A DNA stretch of 64,000 bases from Planctomycetota bacterium (GTDB taxonomy: Bacteria > Planctomycetota > PLA2). The notes below the pieces were generated by a model, which made no database searches, was not told the origin of the DNA, and saw only the letters and a list, made by a program, of their open reading frames with translations. Numbering within the stretch: the first letter of the stretch is position 1; every line of letters starts with the position of its first letter. The position numbers and the translations under genes were made by a program. This document shows, piece by piece, positions 25,114-32,524 of the stretch. The stretch covers positions 110,400 to 174,399 of the forward strand of contig JAJFFH010000062.1 of assembly GCA_021776735.1 (NCBI GenBank), given 5' to 3'.

Positions 25114-26731
25114 AGGTCGAGGCTCCCAAGCCGGGCCCCTCCTCGGGCTCGACCACGAAAAACCCCGCCTCCTCTCCGCCCGACGCACCGAGCGCCGCGC
25201 GAGCTTCCGCCGCGTCATCGAAGGGAATCTCCGAGCCCCCGACGACTTGCACGGCCTCGTGTCCCTTGCCCGCAATGAGCACGGCGTCGCCGGGCCGCGC
25301 GATGGCAATCGCCTCGCGGATAGCCGTACGCCGGTCCAGGAGCACGCGCACATCGCGATCGACCACGCCCTTCAGCACATCGGCGACGATCCGCTCCGGC
25401 TGCTCCGAACGCGGGTTGTCGCTGGTCACAAAGACGCCGTCGGCGTATCGGGCCGCGACGGCACCCATCCGCGGACGCTTGGTCGGGTCGCGATCGCCGC
25501 CGCATCCGAACACGACATGCACGCGGCCCGGGATGACCTCCCGAACCGTGCGCAGGGCGTTTTCGAGCGCGTCGTCGGTGTGTGCGTAATCGACCGCGAC
25601 CAGAAACGGCTCGCGCTGGACCGGCTCCAGACGGCCGCGCGCCGGACGCGCGGTCGCAAGGCGCCGCCGCGCCGCGTCCTCGTCCAGGCCGAGCGCGCAG
25701 GCCAGTTCGAGGGCACACACCGCGTTTTGCGCGTTGTGCCGGCCCACGAGCGGGACCATGGCTTCCTTGCCGCGCCACAGGAAACTGGTGCCGTTCGGAC
25801 GAACGCGCACTCGTTCGGCCGCGAACGGCACCCGGCGTGCCTTTGTCGGCACCGCCGCCGCAATGGGATCCGCCGCGTTCACGACCGCGGTCGCCTCGGC
25901 GTGCAGTCCCTGAAAAAGACGGGCCTTCGCCGCCGCGTACCGCTCCATCGAGCCGTGGTAGTCGAGGTGTTCGCCCGACAGGTTGGTGTACGCCGCCGCT
26001 CGAAAACGCAGCCCGCGCGTCCGCCCCTGATCGAGGGCGTGCGACGACACCTCCATCGCGCAGGCGAAACACCCCGCATCGACCATCCCGCGCAGATAGC
26101 GGCGCAGGTCGGTCGCTCCGGGGGTCGTGTTCACGGTCTTTTCGTTCGCGCCGGGATAGCGGACACCGAGGGTTCCGATCACGCCAACCGGCCCGCTTCG
26201 GCCCCCGGCAATGCCCCCGGATCCCCTGACACTCTGAGCGCCCTTGGCACCATCGGGCGACAGGAGGTGAGCGAGGACTTCCGCGACGGTCGTCTTGCCG
26301 TTCGTGCCGGTGATGCCGGCCAGCGCGATCTTGCGCGACGGGTCGTCGTAGACCAGGTCGGCCAGGACAGCCGCGGCTGCTGCCGGGTCATCGGTGCGGA
26401 TCCACGGCACATCGACACCCGGGTCCCGCGCCGCCACGATCGCAACCGCACCGCGACGGACCGCATCCGCGGCGTACGCCGCGCCATCTACCCGGGCTCC
26501 TGACACCGGGGCTCCCAATACCGAGGCCCCCAATCGCGAGGCTCCCAATCGCGAGGCTCCCAGTCTGGCGACGAAGATGTCGCCCGGGCCGCACCGGCGG
26601 GAGTCCTCATGGACATCCCGCACCGGCACGGCACCCGAGCCCCGCACCGCGGGGCCGGCGATGACCAGGCCGGCTTCCCGCACGAGGCGTTCGATGCTCC
26701 AGATGGGCGACACGTTGGCGGCCCTTATCAT
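25112..26731 (-). CDS. murE: UDP-MurNAc-tripeptide synthetase, predicted meso-diaminopimelate-adding
   Basis: 539 residues from ATG 26731, which overlaps the ftsI stop (ATGA). ATP loop GITGTNGKTTVAE (140-150), EVSSHALDQGR, the NLSGEHLDYHG motif, VDYAHTDDALENAL and FGCGGDRDPTKRP. The substrate motif is DNPRSE, the DNPR form that selects meso-diaminopimelate over lysine. Unusual: residues about 57-80 are a tandem LGASR/LGAS-type repeat, encoded by 15-base DNA repeats (26507-26575), inserted where the family has DLFVALPG followed by DGH. Confidence 0.96.
   Translation of the reverse strand: MIRAANVSPIWSIERLVREAGLVIAGPAVRGSGAVPVRDVHEDSRRCGPGDIFVARLGASRLGASRLGASVLGAPVSGARVDGAAYAADAVRRGAVAIVAARDPGVDVPWIRTDDPAAAAAVLADLVYDDPSRKIALAGITGTNGKTTVAEVLAHLLSPDGAKGAQSVRGSGGIAGGRSGPVGVIGTLGVRYPGANEKTVNTTPGATDLRRYLRGMVDAGCFACAMEVSSHALDQGRTRGLRFRAAAYTNLSGEHLDYHGSMERYAAAKARLFQGLHAEATAVVNAADPIAAAVPTKARRVPFAAERVRVRPNGTSFLWRGKEAMVPLVGRHNAQNAVCALELACALGLDEDAARRRLATARPARGRLEPVQREPFLVAVDYAHTDDALENALRTVREVIPGRVHVVFGCGGDRDPTKRPRMGAVAARYADGVFVTSDNPRSEQPERIVADVLKGVVDRDVRVLLDRRTAIREAIAIARPGDAVLIAGKGHEAVQVVGGSEIPFDDAAEARAALGASGGEEAGFFVVEPEEGPGLGAST
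26507..26575 (-). repeat. 15-base tandem repeat inside murE
   Basis: Units of GAGGCTCCCAATCGC and variants in tandem (plus-strand reading), translating to LGASR LGASR LGASV LGAP. Number of units may vary between strains. Confidence 0.75.
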
Positions 26732-28578
26732 CGGGCCTGAGTCGGACAATCCTGCGCGCCGGGAGGCACGCCCACTGAGACCGGGTTCCGGCTACGAACC
26801 GAAGAGACCATCCCTTCGGCCGACACGCTAAACCTATTAACCGCCGCAACACGCACCTTTCCTTGTCTTTGCTTTGACCTTTGCAAGAACCGGACCCCGG
26901 TCTCGGGGAGCGTGCGATTTGATTTTTTGAGTAAGGGCAGACTGCGGCGCAGGATCTCGCCGACCAGCGGCGCCGCGACCACGCCGCCGTAGGGTTTGCG
27001 CCCACCGACGGACTTCGGCGAGTCGGCCACGACCAGCACGAGGAGCCGCGGAGCCTCCGCCGGCGCGAAGCCGACAAACGACGAGACGTAGCGGCCCGAC
27101 CCCTTCGGGTAGTGTTCGCTGCTGCCCGTTTTGCCCGCGACGGCGAGGCCCTTGACCCGGGCGCGGCGGCCCGTGCCTTCCTGCACCACGCGCGTCATCG
27201 CGCGAATCACGAAGCGGCGCGCGGACGGACGCAGGGCGATCTTGCGCGGCAGCATGCCGGGGGCGCGCCGCAGTAGCGTGGGCCGAACGAGCCAGCCGCC
27301 GTTGATCAGCGTCGCATACGCACGGACCAGTTGCAGGGGCGTGAGCTGAAGCTCCCGGCCCATGCTCACGGACACGAGCGTGTAGTTCTCGCTCCATTCG
27401 GAGCGCGGCTTGATCCTTACGGACTCTTCGCCGGCGATCTCCACGCCCGTCGGCTCGCCAAAGCCGAGGGACTCGAAGTAGCGGCGCATCGCGTCGATCC
27501 CGACGCGGAGGCCCACCTGGGCGATGCCGATGTTGCTCGACTTGACGAGAATCGTCTCCACGTCGATGACGTGGTTCGCCTTGACATCGCGCAACGGTCG
27601 GCGCCCGAAGTACTTGATGGCAGGGCCGCAGTCGAACTCCTCGTCTTCCCGGACGGCGCCGTCGGACAGGGCACAGGCCAGCACGAGCGGCTTGAGGGTG
27701 GAGCCGAGCTCGAACACGTGGTGGACCGCGATGTTCTTCAGCGCCCCGGGCGAGACGTGCGGCCACCGCTCCCGGCGTACCTGCGGACGGCCCGCCATCG
27801 CAAGCAGTTCGCCGGTGTACGGGTCCATCACGATGGCGCACGAGGCCTTCGGCGCGTGCTTTTCCTGCAGCGCGTCGAGGGCCTGTTCCGCGATCTGCTG
27901 GATGCGCACGTCGAGGGCGGTCCGGACATCGCGGCCGGCCACGGGTGCGACCTCGCGCTCCGGGAACATGTGCAGACGCTCGCGGCGACCGGAGCGCATC
28001 ACGGAACAGCGCCCGGGGGCACCGCGCAGGATGGCGTCATAGCGGGCCTCGAGTCCGGTCAGCCCGGCGATCCGGCCGTCGGCGTTCGAACCAACGAATC
28101 CGACCACCGCGGCGGCAGCGTCCGCGTGCGGATACTCGCGCCGCGGTTCCTCGCGCAGGTCGAGCCCCAACAGCTTTGCGGCCTCGACGCGGGCGACGAG
28201 CTTGCGATCGAGATGACGACGCAGGTACGCAAAACGAACTCCGGCCTGCTTGCGCTCCCGAATGCGCCGTTCCAGCGCGGGCGCCGCATCGGCTTCCCCG
28301 ATCAGGAAGGCGAGTTTGCTCGCGAAGCCCTCGATGTCCCAGATCAGGGTCGGATCGACGGCAATTGAGCGGGCGTGATAGGAAACGGCCAGCGGCACTC
28401 CGTGGCGATCGAGGATTCGGCCGCGCGCGGCCGGGGTCTCGAACCGCGTGAAATGCATGTCCCGCGCACGCTGAGCGTAGTCCTCGCCGCGCACGAGCTG
28501 GATCCAGCCGGCGCGCAGCATGAGCGCACCGAGCGCGCAGAGCAGCAGGAAGAACAGGACGCGGGCGCGGAACTGCAT
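26728..28578 (-). CDS. ftsI: FtsI/PBP2-type class B penicillin-binding protein
   Basis: 616 residues. N-terminal signal-anchor helix (VLFFLLLCALGALMLRAGW), a pedestal domain with RGRILDRHGVPLA, and the transpeptidase domain with Ser293-x-x-Lys296 (ELGSTLKPL), Ser347-Ser-Asn349 and Lys483-Thr-Gly485. Crosslinks septal peptidoglycan in the periplasm with FtsW. The C-terminal 65 residues are Arg/Ser/Val-rich and have no family counterpart. Overlaps ftsL by one base and murE by four. Confidence 0.95.
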   Translation of the reverse strand: MQFRARVLFFLLLCALGALMLRAGWIQLVRGEDYAQRARDMHFTRFETPAARGRILDRHGVPLAVSYHARSIAVDPTLIWDIEGFASKLAFLIGEADAAPALERRIRERKQAGVRFAYLRRHLDRKLVARVEAAKLLGLDLREEPRREYPHADAAAAVVGFVGSNADGRIAGLTGLEARYDAILRGAPGRCSVMRSGRRERLHMFPEREVAPVAGRDVRTALDVRIQQIAEQALDALQEKHAPKASCAIVMDPYTGELLAMAGRPQVRRERWPHVSPGALKNIAVHHVFELGSTLKPLVLACALSDGAVREDEEFDCGPAIKYFGRRPLRDVKANHVIDVETILVKSSNIGIAQVGLRVGIDAMRRYFESLGFGEPTGVEIAGEESVRIKPRSEWSENYTLVSVSMGRELQLTPLQLVRAYATLINGGWLVRPTLLRRAPGMLPRKIALRPSARRFVIRAMTRVVQEGTGRRARVKGLAVAGKTGSSEHYPKGSGRYVSSFVGFAPAEAPRLLVLVVADSPKSVGGRKPYGGVVAAPLVGEILRRSLPLLKKSNRTLPETGVRFLQRSKQRQGKVRVAAVNRFSVSAEGMVSSVRSRNPVSVGVPPGAQDCPTQAR

Positions 28579-28817
28579 TACCGGATGACCTCCGGGACGA
28601 TGCTGCGCTCTTCGGCGCGGCGGCGCAGGGCGGCTGGCGAGGCCAATCGATCACGCTCGATGGCCAGGTTGGCGCACCGACGGCGGCGCACGACCAGCTC
28701 GGTTTCGAGCGTCCCGTTGTCCCGGGCGATTCCGTAGACGCGACGGCGCACCGATACGGTGTGCAGGGCCGCCAGCAAGAACAGCACGGCCGTTCCCCAG
28801 AGCATCGTGTCGCGCAT
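28578..28817 (-). CDS. ftsL: FtsL-like division protein
   Basis: 79 residues: one N-terminal membrane helix (TMLWGTAVLFLLAALHTVSV) and a following heptad-rich, charged coiled coil (DNGTLETELVVRRRRCANLAIERDRL is its core). The size, layout and position between rsmH and ftsI are those of FtsL, although sequence identity in this family is minimal. One-base overlaps with both neighbours show tight coupling. Confidence 0.75.
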   Translation of the reverse strand: MRDTMLWGTAVLFLLAALHTVSVRRRVYGIARDNGTLETELVVRRRRCANLAIERDRLASPAALRRRAEERSIVPEVIR

Positions 28818-29704
28818 CAGGCCGCCCTCCTTGCCGCCCGCAGCCGCGCGGAACGGGCCCGGGGGTTGCGGCGCGTCTCTTCGGCGGAAGGCCGCACCGG
28901 TTTTCTGGTCAAGACCTCGAGGCGATCGTCGGCGCGAAGCGTGCGCTTGACGAGACCGTCCTCACCGCTGTGAAACGAGATCGCGACGAGCACGCCGCCG
29001 GGCGCAAGGACCCCCGCCGCCGCCCGAAGGCCGCGTTCGATCTGTCCAAGCTCGTCATTGACGGCGATGCGCAGGGCCTGAAAGGTCCGCGTCGCCGGGT
29101 CGAGACGGCCACGTCGCGGCACGACCGACCGGATGATTTCGGCGAGTTCGTCGGTCGTTTCGATCCGGCGGCGGCGCCGCGCCTCGACGATCGCCTTTGC
29201 AATGGGCCGCGACGCACGCTCCCCGCCCTGGTGAAACAAGAGATCCGCGAGTTCGCGCTGGGGAATCCGCCGGAGGAATTCCGCGGCGGTCTGGCCGCAG
29301 GAGGGGTCCATGCGCATGTCAAGCGGGCCGTCTTCGCGAAACGAAAAGCCGCGCTCGGGGCGATCGAGTTGCGGACTGTTCACGCCGAGATCGAACAGGA
29401 CCGCCTGGACGCACGGCGCGCCGGCGCCGGCGACCGCGTCAGACCGGGCGACCGCGTCGGCCAGGTCGGCAAACGCCGCATGATGGAGCTGCACGCGCCC
29501 GCCGTAGCAGGCCAGCCGTTCTTCCGCCATCGCAAGCGCCTCCGCATCCCGGTCGATACCGATCACTGTTCCCTCCGCAAACCTCTCCAGGAACCGGGAC
29601 GCATGGCCGCCAAGGCCGATGGTCGCGTCAAGCAGGATGCCGTTGCCCGCCGCCGCGCCGAGGTAGGCCAGAACCTCCTCGGGCAGGACCGGCTCGTGCC
29701 CCAC
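28817..29704 (-). CDS. rsmH: 16S rRNA (cytosine1402-N4)-methyltransferase
   Basis: 295 residues (MraW). HEPVLPEEVLAYL, LLDATIGLGGHASRFLERF (SAM site), GIDRDAEALAMAEERL, VLFDLGVNSPQLDRPERGFSFREDGPLDMRMDPS as separate blocks, and FQALRIAVNDELGQI. Methylates C1402 in the P site. Two bases separate it from mraZ. Confidence 0.98.
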   Translation of the reverse strand: MGHEPVLPEEVLAYLGAAAGNGILLDATIGLGGHASRFLERFAEGTVIGIDRDAEALAMAEERLACYGGRVQLHHAAFADLADAVARSDAVAGAGAPCVQAVLFDLGVNSPQLDRPERGFSFREDGPLDMRMDPSCGQTAAEFLRRIPQRELADLLFHQGGERASRPIAKAIVEARRRRRIETTDELAEIIRSVVPRRGRLDPATRTFQALRIAVNDELGQIERGLRAAAGVLAPGGVLVAISFHSGEDGLVKRTLRADDRLEVLTRKPVRPSAEETRRNPRARSARLRAARRAA

Positions 29705-29706
29705 CG

Positions 29707-30105
29707 CTACTCGAAGTCGAGCGCGTCGACTGCCTGCTCGAAGCTCGCAGGATTCCAGAGTTCCACGTAGCGACCGGCGCCCACGATCAGCACCTTTCGC
29801 TCCGGGAACCGATCCGCGACTTCGCCCGGCAAGACGATGCGTCCAGTTCCGTCAAACTGCCGAAAGATCGTTCGGGAGTAGAACGAGCGGTTGAATCCGA
29901 TATTCTTGAAGGGGTCCGCTTCCTGCTGGGCCGTATACGCGTCGAGGAGCGACCGAGGCCAAAGGAAAACACACCGCTTCGTTGGGATGAGAAACAGTCC
30001 TTGCCGATCCTCCACAGAGAGGGCATCGCGGACTTCGCTCGGAACCAGCAAGCGATTCTTGCTGTCGAGATTTCGCGCATGCGTACCCGTGAATAGATGG
30101 GCCAA
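29707..30105 (-). CDS. mraZ: MraZ transcriptional regulator of the dcw cluster
   Basis: 132 residues from TTG 30105. Two SpoVT/AbrB-like swapped-hairpin repeats: THARNLDSKNRLLVPSEVRDAL and FDGTGRIVLPGEVADRF. MraZ forms rings and binds direct repeats in its own promoter. Three such boxes at 10-bp spacing lie upstream (30141-30166), overlapping the predicted -10, which fits autorepression. Confidence 0.93.
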   Translation of the reverse strand: MAHLFTGTHARNLDSKNRLLVPSEVRDALSVEDRQGLFLIPTKRCVFLWPRSLLDAYTAQQEADPFKNIGFNRSFYSRTIFRQFDGTGRIVLPGEVADRFPERKVLIVGAGRYVELWNPASFEQAVDALDFE

Positions 30106-30140
30106 TTGACCGTCCTACTGAAACACCCGCTGACACTGAC

Positions 30141-30184
30141 TCCCACAAGTCACCACATAATACCACCACCGCCGCAGGCTGCAA
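30141..30184 (-). promoter_or_regulatory. mraZ promoter with three MraZ-type boxes
   Basis: On the minus strand TTGCAG (30184-30179), 16 bp, TATTAT (30162-30157). GTGGTA (30166-30161), GTGGTG (30156-30151) and GTGGGA (30146-30141) stand exactly 10 bp apart, and weaker GTG units continue the period downstream. MraZ is known to bind GTGG-type direct repeats with this spacing. Confidence 0.8.
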
Positions 30185-30208
30185 CACCGTTCTTGAATTC
30201 GCTAAAGT

Positions 30209-30249
30209 CCTGCGCGATCCGGGCTTACGCCACAACGCAGGTTTTTTTT
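30209..30249 (+). terminator. T-tailed hairpin on the strand opposite to mraZ
   Basis: CCTGCG (30209-30214) and CGCAGG (30236-30241) with eight T directly after (30242-30249). Looks like a plus-strand terminator although no plus-strand gene is visible upstream; an antisense transcript through mraZ is one explanation. Confidence 0.45.
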
Positions 30250-30316
30250 GCCCCTGCTGTTCCGCTCCACGCTTTCCCACTTCGTGGATCTGCGGTGGAG
30301 GCGGGCCCCCTTCGAG

Positions 30317-30820
30317 CTACTCGCTCGTGACCGGACCGAAGTCGAATAGCTCGGCGAGCTCGGCCTGCAGGGCATCGGCCTGCTCCTCGCTCAACCGGGG
30401 CGCGCGGATCTTGATCTCGTCGTCGTCCTCGTCGCCGGGCACGACCACGCTCAGGAGTTCTCCATCGGGGAGGGACTGCGTGTCCTTCAGCTTGACCCGC
30501 CGTTTGCGCGACAGCAGCAGCGTGAGCACATAGACGAGCCCCTCGCGCTCGGGATCGGCCTTCGTCAGCAGATCGCGCAAAAACTGCAACGCAACGTCGA
30601 AATCGAGCTTTCTGGAATCCTCTTCCTCGACGAGAAAGACCGTTTTCCAATGCGAGAACGGAGGCTCGGCGTCCGCGAAGCGGCGCTCGTGAATGTCCTT
30701 GCGCAAGAACCCCTCTTCGGGATCCTCGTAGACCGCGGAGACGACGACATCACCGTGGGCGAACGCCTCACCGGAGGCCGCGCACTCCTGGGCCCGTTTG
30801 CGAATGCGGTACTCGGTCAT
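30317..30820 (-). CDS. Conserved hypothetical protein, acidic
   Basis: 167 residues, soluble. MTEYRIRKRAQECAASGEAF has two features of a treble-clef-like start but only one Cys, so no zinc site. Later FSHWKTVFLVEEED, a helix FDVALQFLRDLLTKADPE, then LVYVLTLLLSRKRRVKLKD, a block I associate with conserved planctomycete hypotheticals, and an acidic C-terminus. No function can be assigned. Its ATG overlaps the stop of the HEAT lipoprotein gene (ATGA), so the two are probably co-translated. 211 bp before mraZ. Confidence 0.6.
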   Translation of the reverse strand: MTEYRIRKRAQECAASGEAFAHGDVVVSAVYEDPEEGFLRKDIHERRFADAEPPFSHWKTVFLVEEEDSRKLDFDVALQFLRDLLTKADPEREGLVYVLTLLLSRKRRVKLKDTQSLPDGELLSVVVPGDEDDDEIKIRAPRLSEEQADALQAELAELFDFGPVTSE

Positions 30821-31689
30821 CCGTTCAGCTTCTTGGCGATTACGTAGCGTGCCTTGCCCGCCCGCTTGACGACGGTCTGGTCCGGATCGGTCCTCACCGC
30901 GTTCAGCAAAGGCTTCGCGGCGCGCGGGTCCCCGAGCCGGCCGAGCGCCGTGGCCGCATCGGCACGCACCTGCCAGGACGGGTCCTTTTGCAGCAGGAGC
31001 ACGAGCGGCTTGTACGCGCGCGGATCCCCGGTGCCGCCGAGCGTGAGCGCGGTCAGCCGCCGTCCCTTGGGCCCCAGATCCTTGCGACGCGCGGCCTTCA
31101 ACAGTTCAGGGAGGGCGGGGGAACCCATCCGCTCCAGCATGTCCTGGCAATCCTGGCGCGTGAGGTCGTCGGTGTAAAAGTACTGGCCCTTGCTCAGCGG
31201 CACGCGGTCGAGCACCATCAGGTTGACCAGGAACGGCGCACAGGGCGCCCCCACGGCCACGATTTCGGCCTTCACCGAGGTGAGCTTTTTCGCTGTCCGC
31301 TCGCGCACGGAATTGAGCTGCATGTAGTAGCGGATCAGATGCCCGGCGAGAATGTACGAAGCGGCATCGCCCCGCCGCTTGTACCGGTCGCGCTCGATGG
31401 GCCAGCGCGGATCGCCCTGCCGGTACAGGCCCCACACGCGCTGAAAATCCTCCAGATCGCGCCGCGTCGGCTTGGGCACCGGCTTGTCCTTGCCCACCTT
31501 CTCCGTCTTGCGCTCGGAAAACAGATCCTTCTCGGCCTTCTTGTCCCGCGCCCGTTGCGCCTTGGATTTCTTCCGAGAACTCGAACGCGAAGACGAGGAA
31601 GCGTCCCCGCCGCCGCCTGACGTGGACGAGCACCCAACCAGCGGGGCCAAGAGAACCAGAAACAGGATGGGTCGCAACGATGTGGACAT
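30817..31689 (-). CDS. HEAT-repeat lipoprotein
   Basis: 290 residues. Signal peptide ending in a lipobox (LVGC, Cys about residue 20), a Ser/Gly and then Lys/Arg-rich linker, and a helical region whose C-terminal half holds clear HEAT/PBS units (DPRAYKPLVLLLQKDPSWQV, RADAATALGRLGDPRAAKPLL). Likely a periplasmic scaffold on the inner or outer membrane; partners unknown. Coupled to the acidic hypothetical protein downstream. Confidence 0.7.
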   Translation of the reverse strand: MSTSLRPILFLVLLAPLVGCSSTSGGGGDASSSSRSSSRKKSKAQRARDKKAEKDLFSERKTEKVGKDKPVPKPTRRDLEDFQRVWGLYRQGDPRWPIERDRYKRRGDAASYILAGHLIRYYMQLNSVRERTAKKLTSVKAEIVAVGAPCAPFLVNLMVLDRVPLSKGQYFYTDDLTRQDCQDMLERMGSPALPELLKAARRKDLGPKGRRLTALTLGGTGDPRAYKPLVLLLQKDPSWQVRADAATALGRLGDPRAAKPLLNAVRTDPDQTVVKRAGKARYVIAKKLNG

Positions 31690-31754
31690 TCGCGTTCTAT
31701 TGTGCCCGCCGATCGGTCACGGTTCCACCATGGGAATCACCCAAGACAGCAGGA

Positions 31755-31767
31755 ACGGACGGCGATT
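31755..31767 (+). repeat. 13-mer repeat, one mismatch (last base T)
   Basis: GCAGGAACGGACGGCGATT in the spacer before the nucleotidyltransferase pseudogene; carries the long 5' flank shared with 12444, 23550 and 56429. Confidence 0.75.
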
Positions 31768-31818
31768 TCGGTCCAGACCGGGACGTGCTCTCGCGCCATT
31801 CGGCACATGGTGGCGTGG

Positions 31819-31824
31819 TAGCAT
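31819..31824 (+). promoter_or_regulatory. -10 box predicting a leaderless start for the nucleotidyltransferase pseudogene
   Basis: TAGCAT, then seven bases (CCAAATT) and GTG 31832. Confidence 0.45.
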
Positions 31825-31831
31825 CCAAATT

Positions 31832-32460
31832 GTGGATCCGTCGCCGACGGCTCAAACCAAGCCGACGCCGCTCACTGCGCAGGAGTACGACGAACTCGTG
31901 CGAGCCAGCTACGAAGTTGATTTGTCGCTGCTGCACTGGTCTTGCTCGCTTTTGCCTCGCGAGCGGCTCCGGGCGGTGACCCGTACCGGACGCATGCTGG
32001 AGCGCTTTCGCCGTGCCGGACCACCCGAAACAGCTGACTTCGACTCCCTCTTCGACGCGCTGGGCGACGCGGGGCTTGAGTTCATCGTCGTGGAAGGCGC
32101 CGCCGCCGTGTTGCACGGCGCGCCGGTCACGACCCTGGATTTAGACATCGTGCCACGGCTCGAGACCGCGGACATCGATCGGCGCATGACGTTGCTGACC
32201 GCCCTGGGCGCCCGCGTCCGCGATCTCGCCGGGCGCGAAATCAAGCCCGATCCGGCTGCGTTTCGGGAAACGGGCCAAGTCAGGATGACCACGCGCTGTG
32301 GCCCGCTCAAATGTCCTGTGCTCCCTTCACGACGGCCGCGACTATTCAGATCTGCTGCCGCACACCATCGAACTGACCGACGGTGCCGTCCGCCTGCGAA
32401 TCCTCGACCTGGATACGCTCCGTCCGGCTAGCGAAAAACACCTCATGGCGATTTCGAGGG
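31832..32460 (+). pseudogene. Nucleotidyltransferase-fold protein, frameshifted
   Basis: From GTG 31832 the first frame encodes a helical N-terminus (EYDELVRASYEVDLSLL) and a nucleotidyltransferase core, FIVVEGAAAVLHGAPVTTLDLDIVP, close to the MNT/AbiEii-type G-A/G-x-A-x-x-x-HG-x-x-x-T-x-DLD. At about 32309-32311 (AAA in GCTCAAATGTCC) the protein-like reading moves to another frame: VLCSLHDGRDYSDLLPHTIEL and LRILDLDTL follow there, the normal end of the family. One extra base explains it. The C-terminal Lys-rich helix is also short. Such proteins are often antitoxins or nucleotide-transfer toxins; here probably inactive, or a sequencing error. Confidence 0.6.
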
Positions 32461-32472
32461 GGCACCACCTAA

Positions 32473-32497
32473 CGAAAGTCGCCCCAGGCGACTTTCG
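32473..32497. repeat. Palindromic repeat, TARCGAAA family
   Basis: CGAAAGTCGCC, loop CCA, GGCGACTTTCG; 11-bp perfect arms preceded by TAA. Sits 15 bp before the dnaE -10. Close relatives at 40901 and 42299. Confidence 0.75.
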
Positions 32498-32512
32498 CGG
32501 GGGACGACTAGA

Positions 32513-32518
32513 TACACT
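32513..32518 (+). promoter_or_regulatory. -10 box predicting a leaderless dnaE mRNA
   Basis: TACACT, then six bases (GCCCTC) and GTG 32525; no ribosome site. Confidence 0.55.
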
Positions 32519-32524
32519 GCCCTC

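Noticed and set aside
29059..29070. GACGGCGATG in rsmH and similar words in uvrC (52172) and the TPR gene (10453)
   Set aside because: Only 9-10 bases match and in rsmH and uvrC the codons belong to conserved motifs (RIAVNDELG, GIAVVGLAK).
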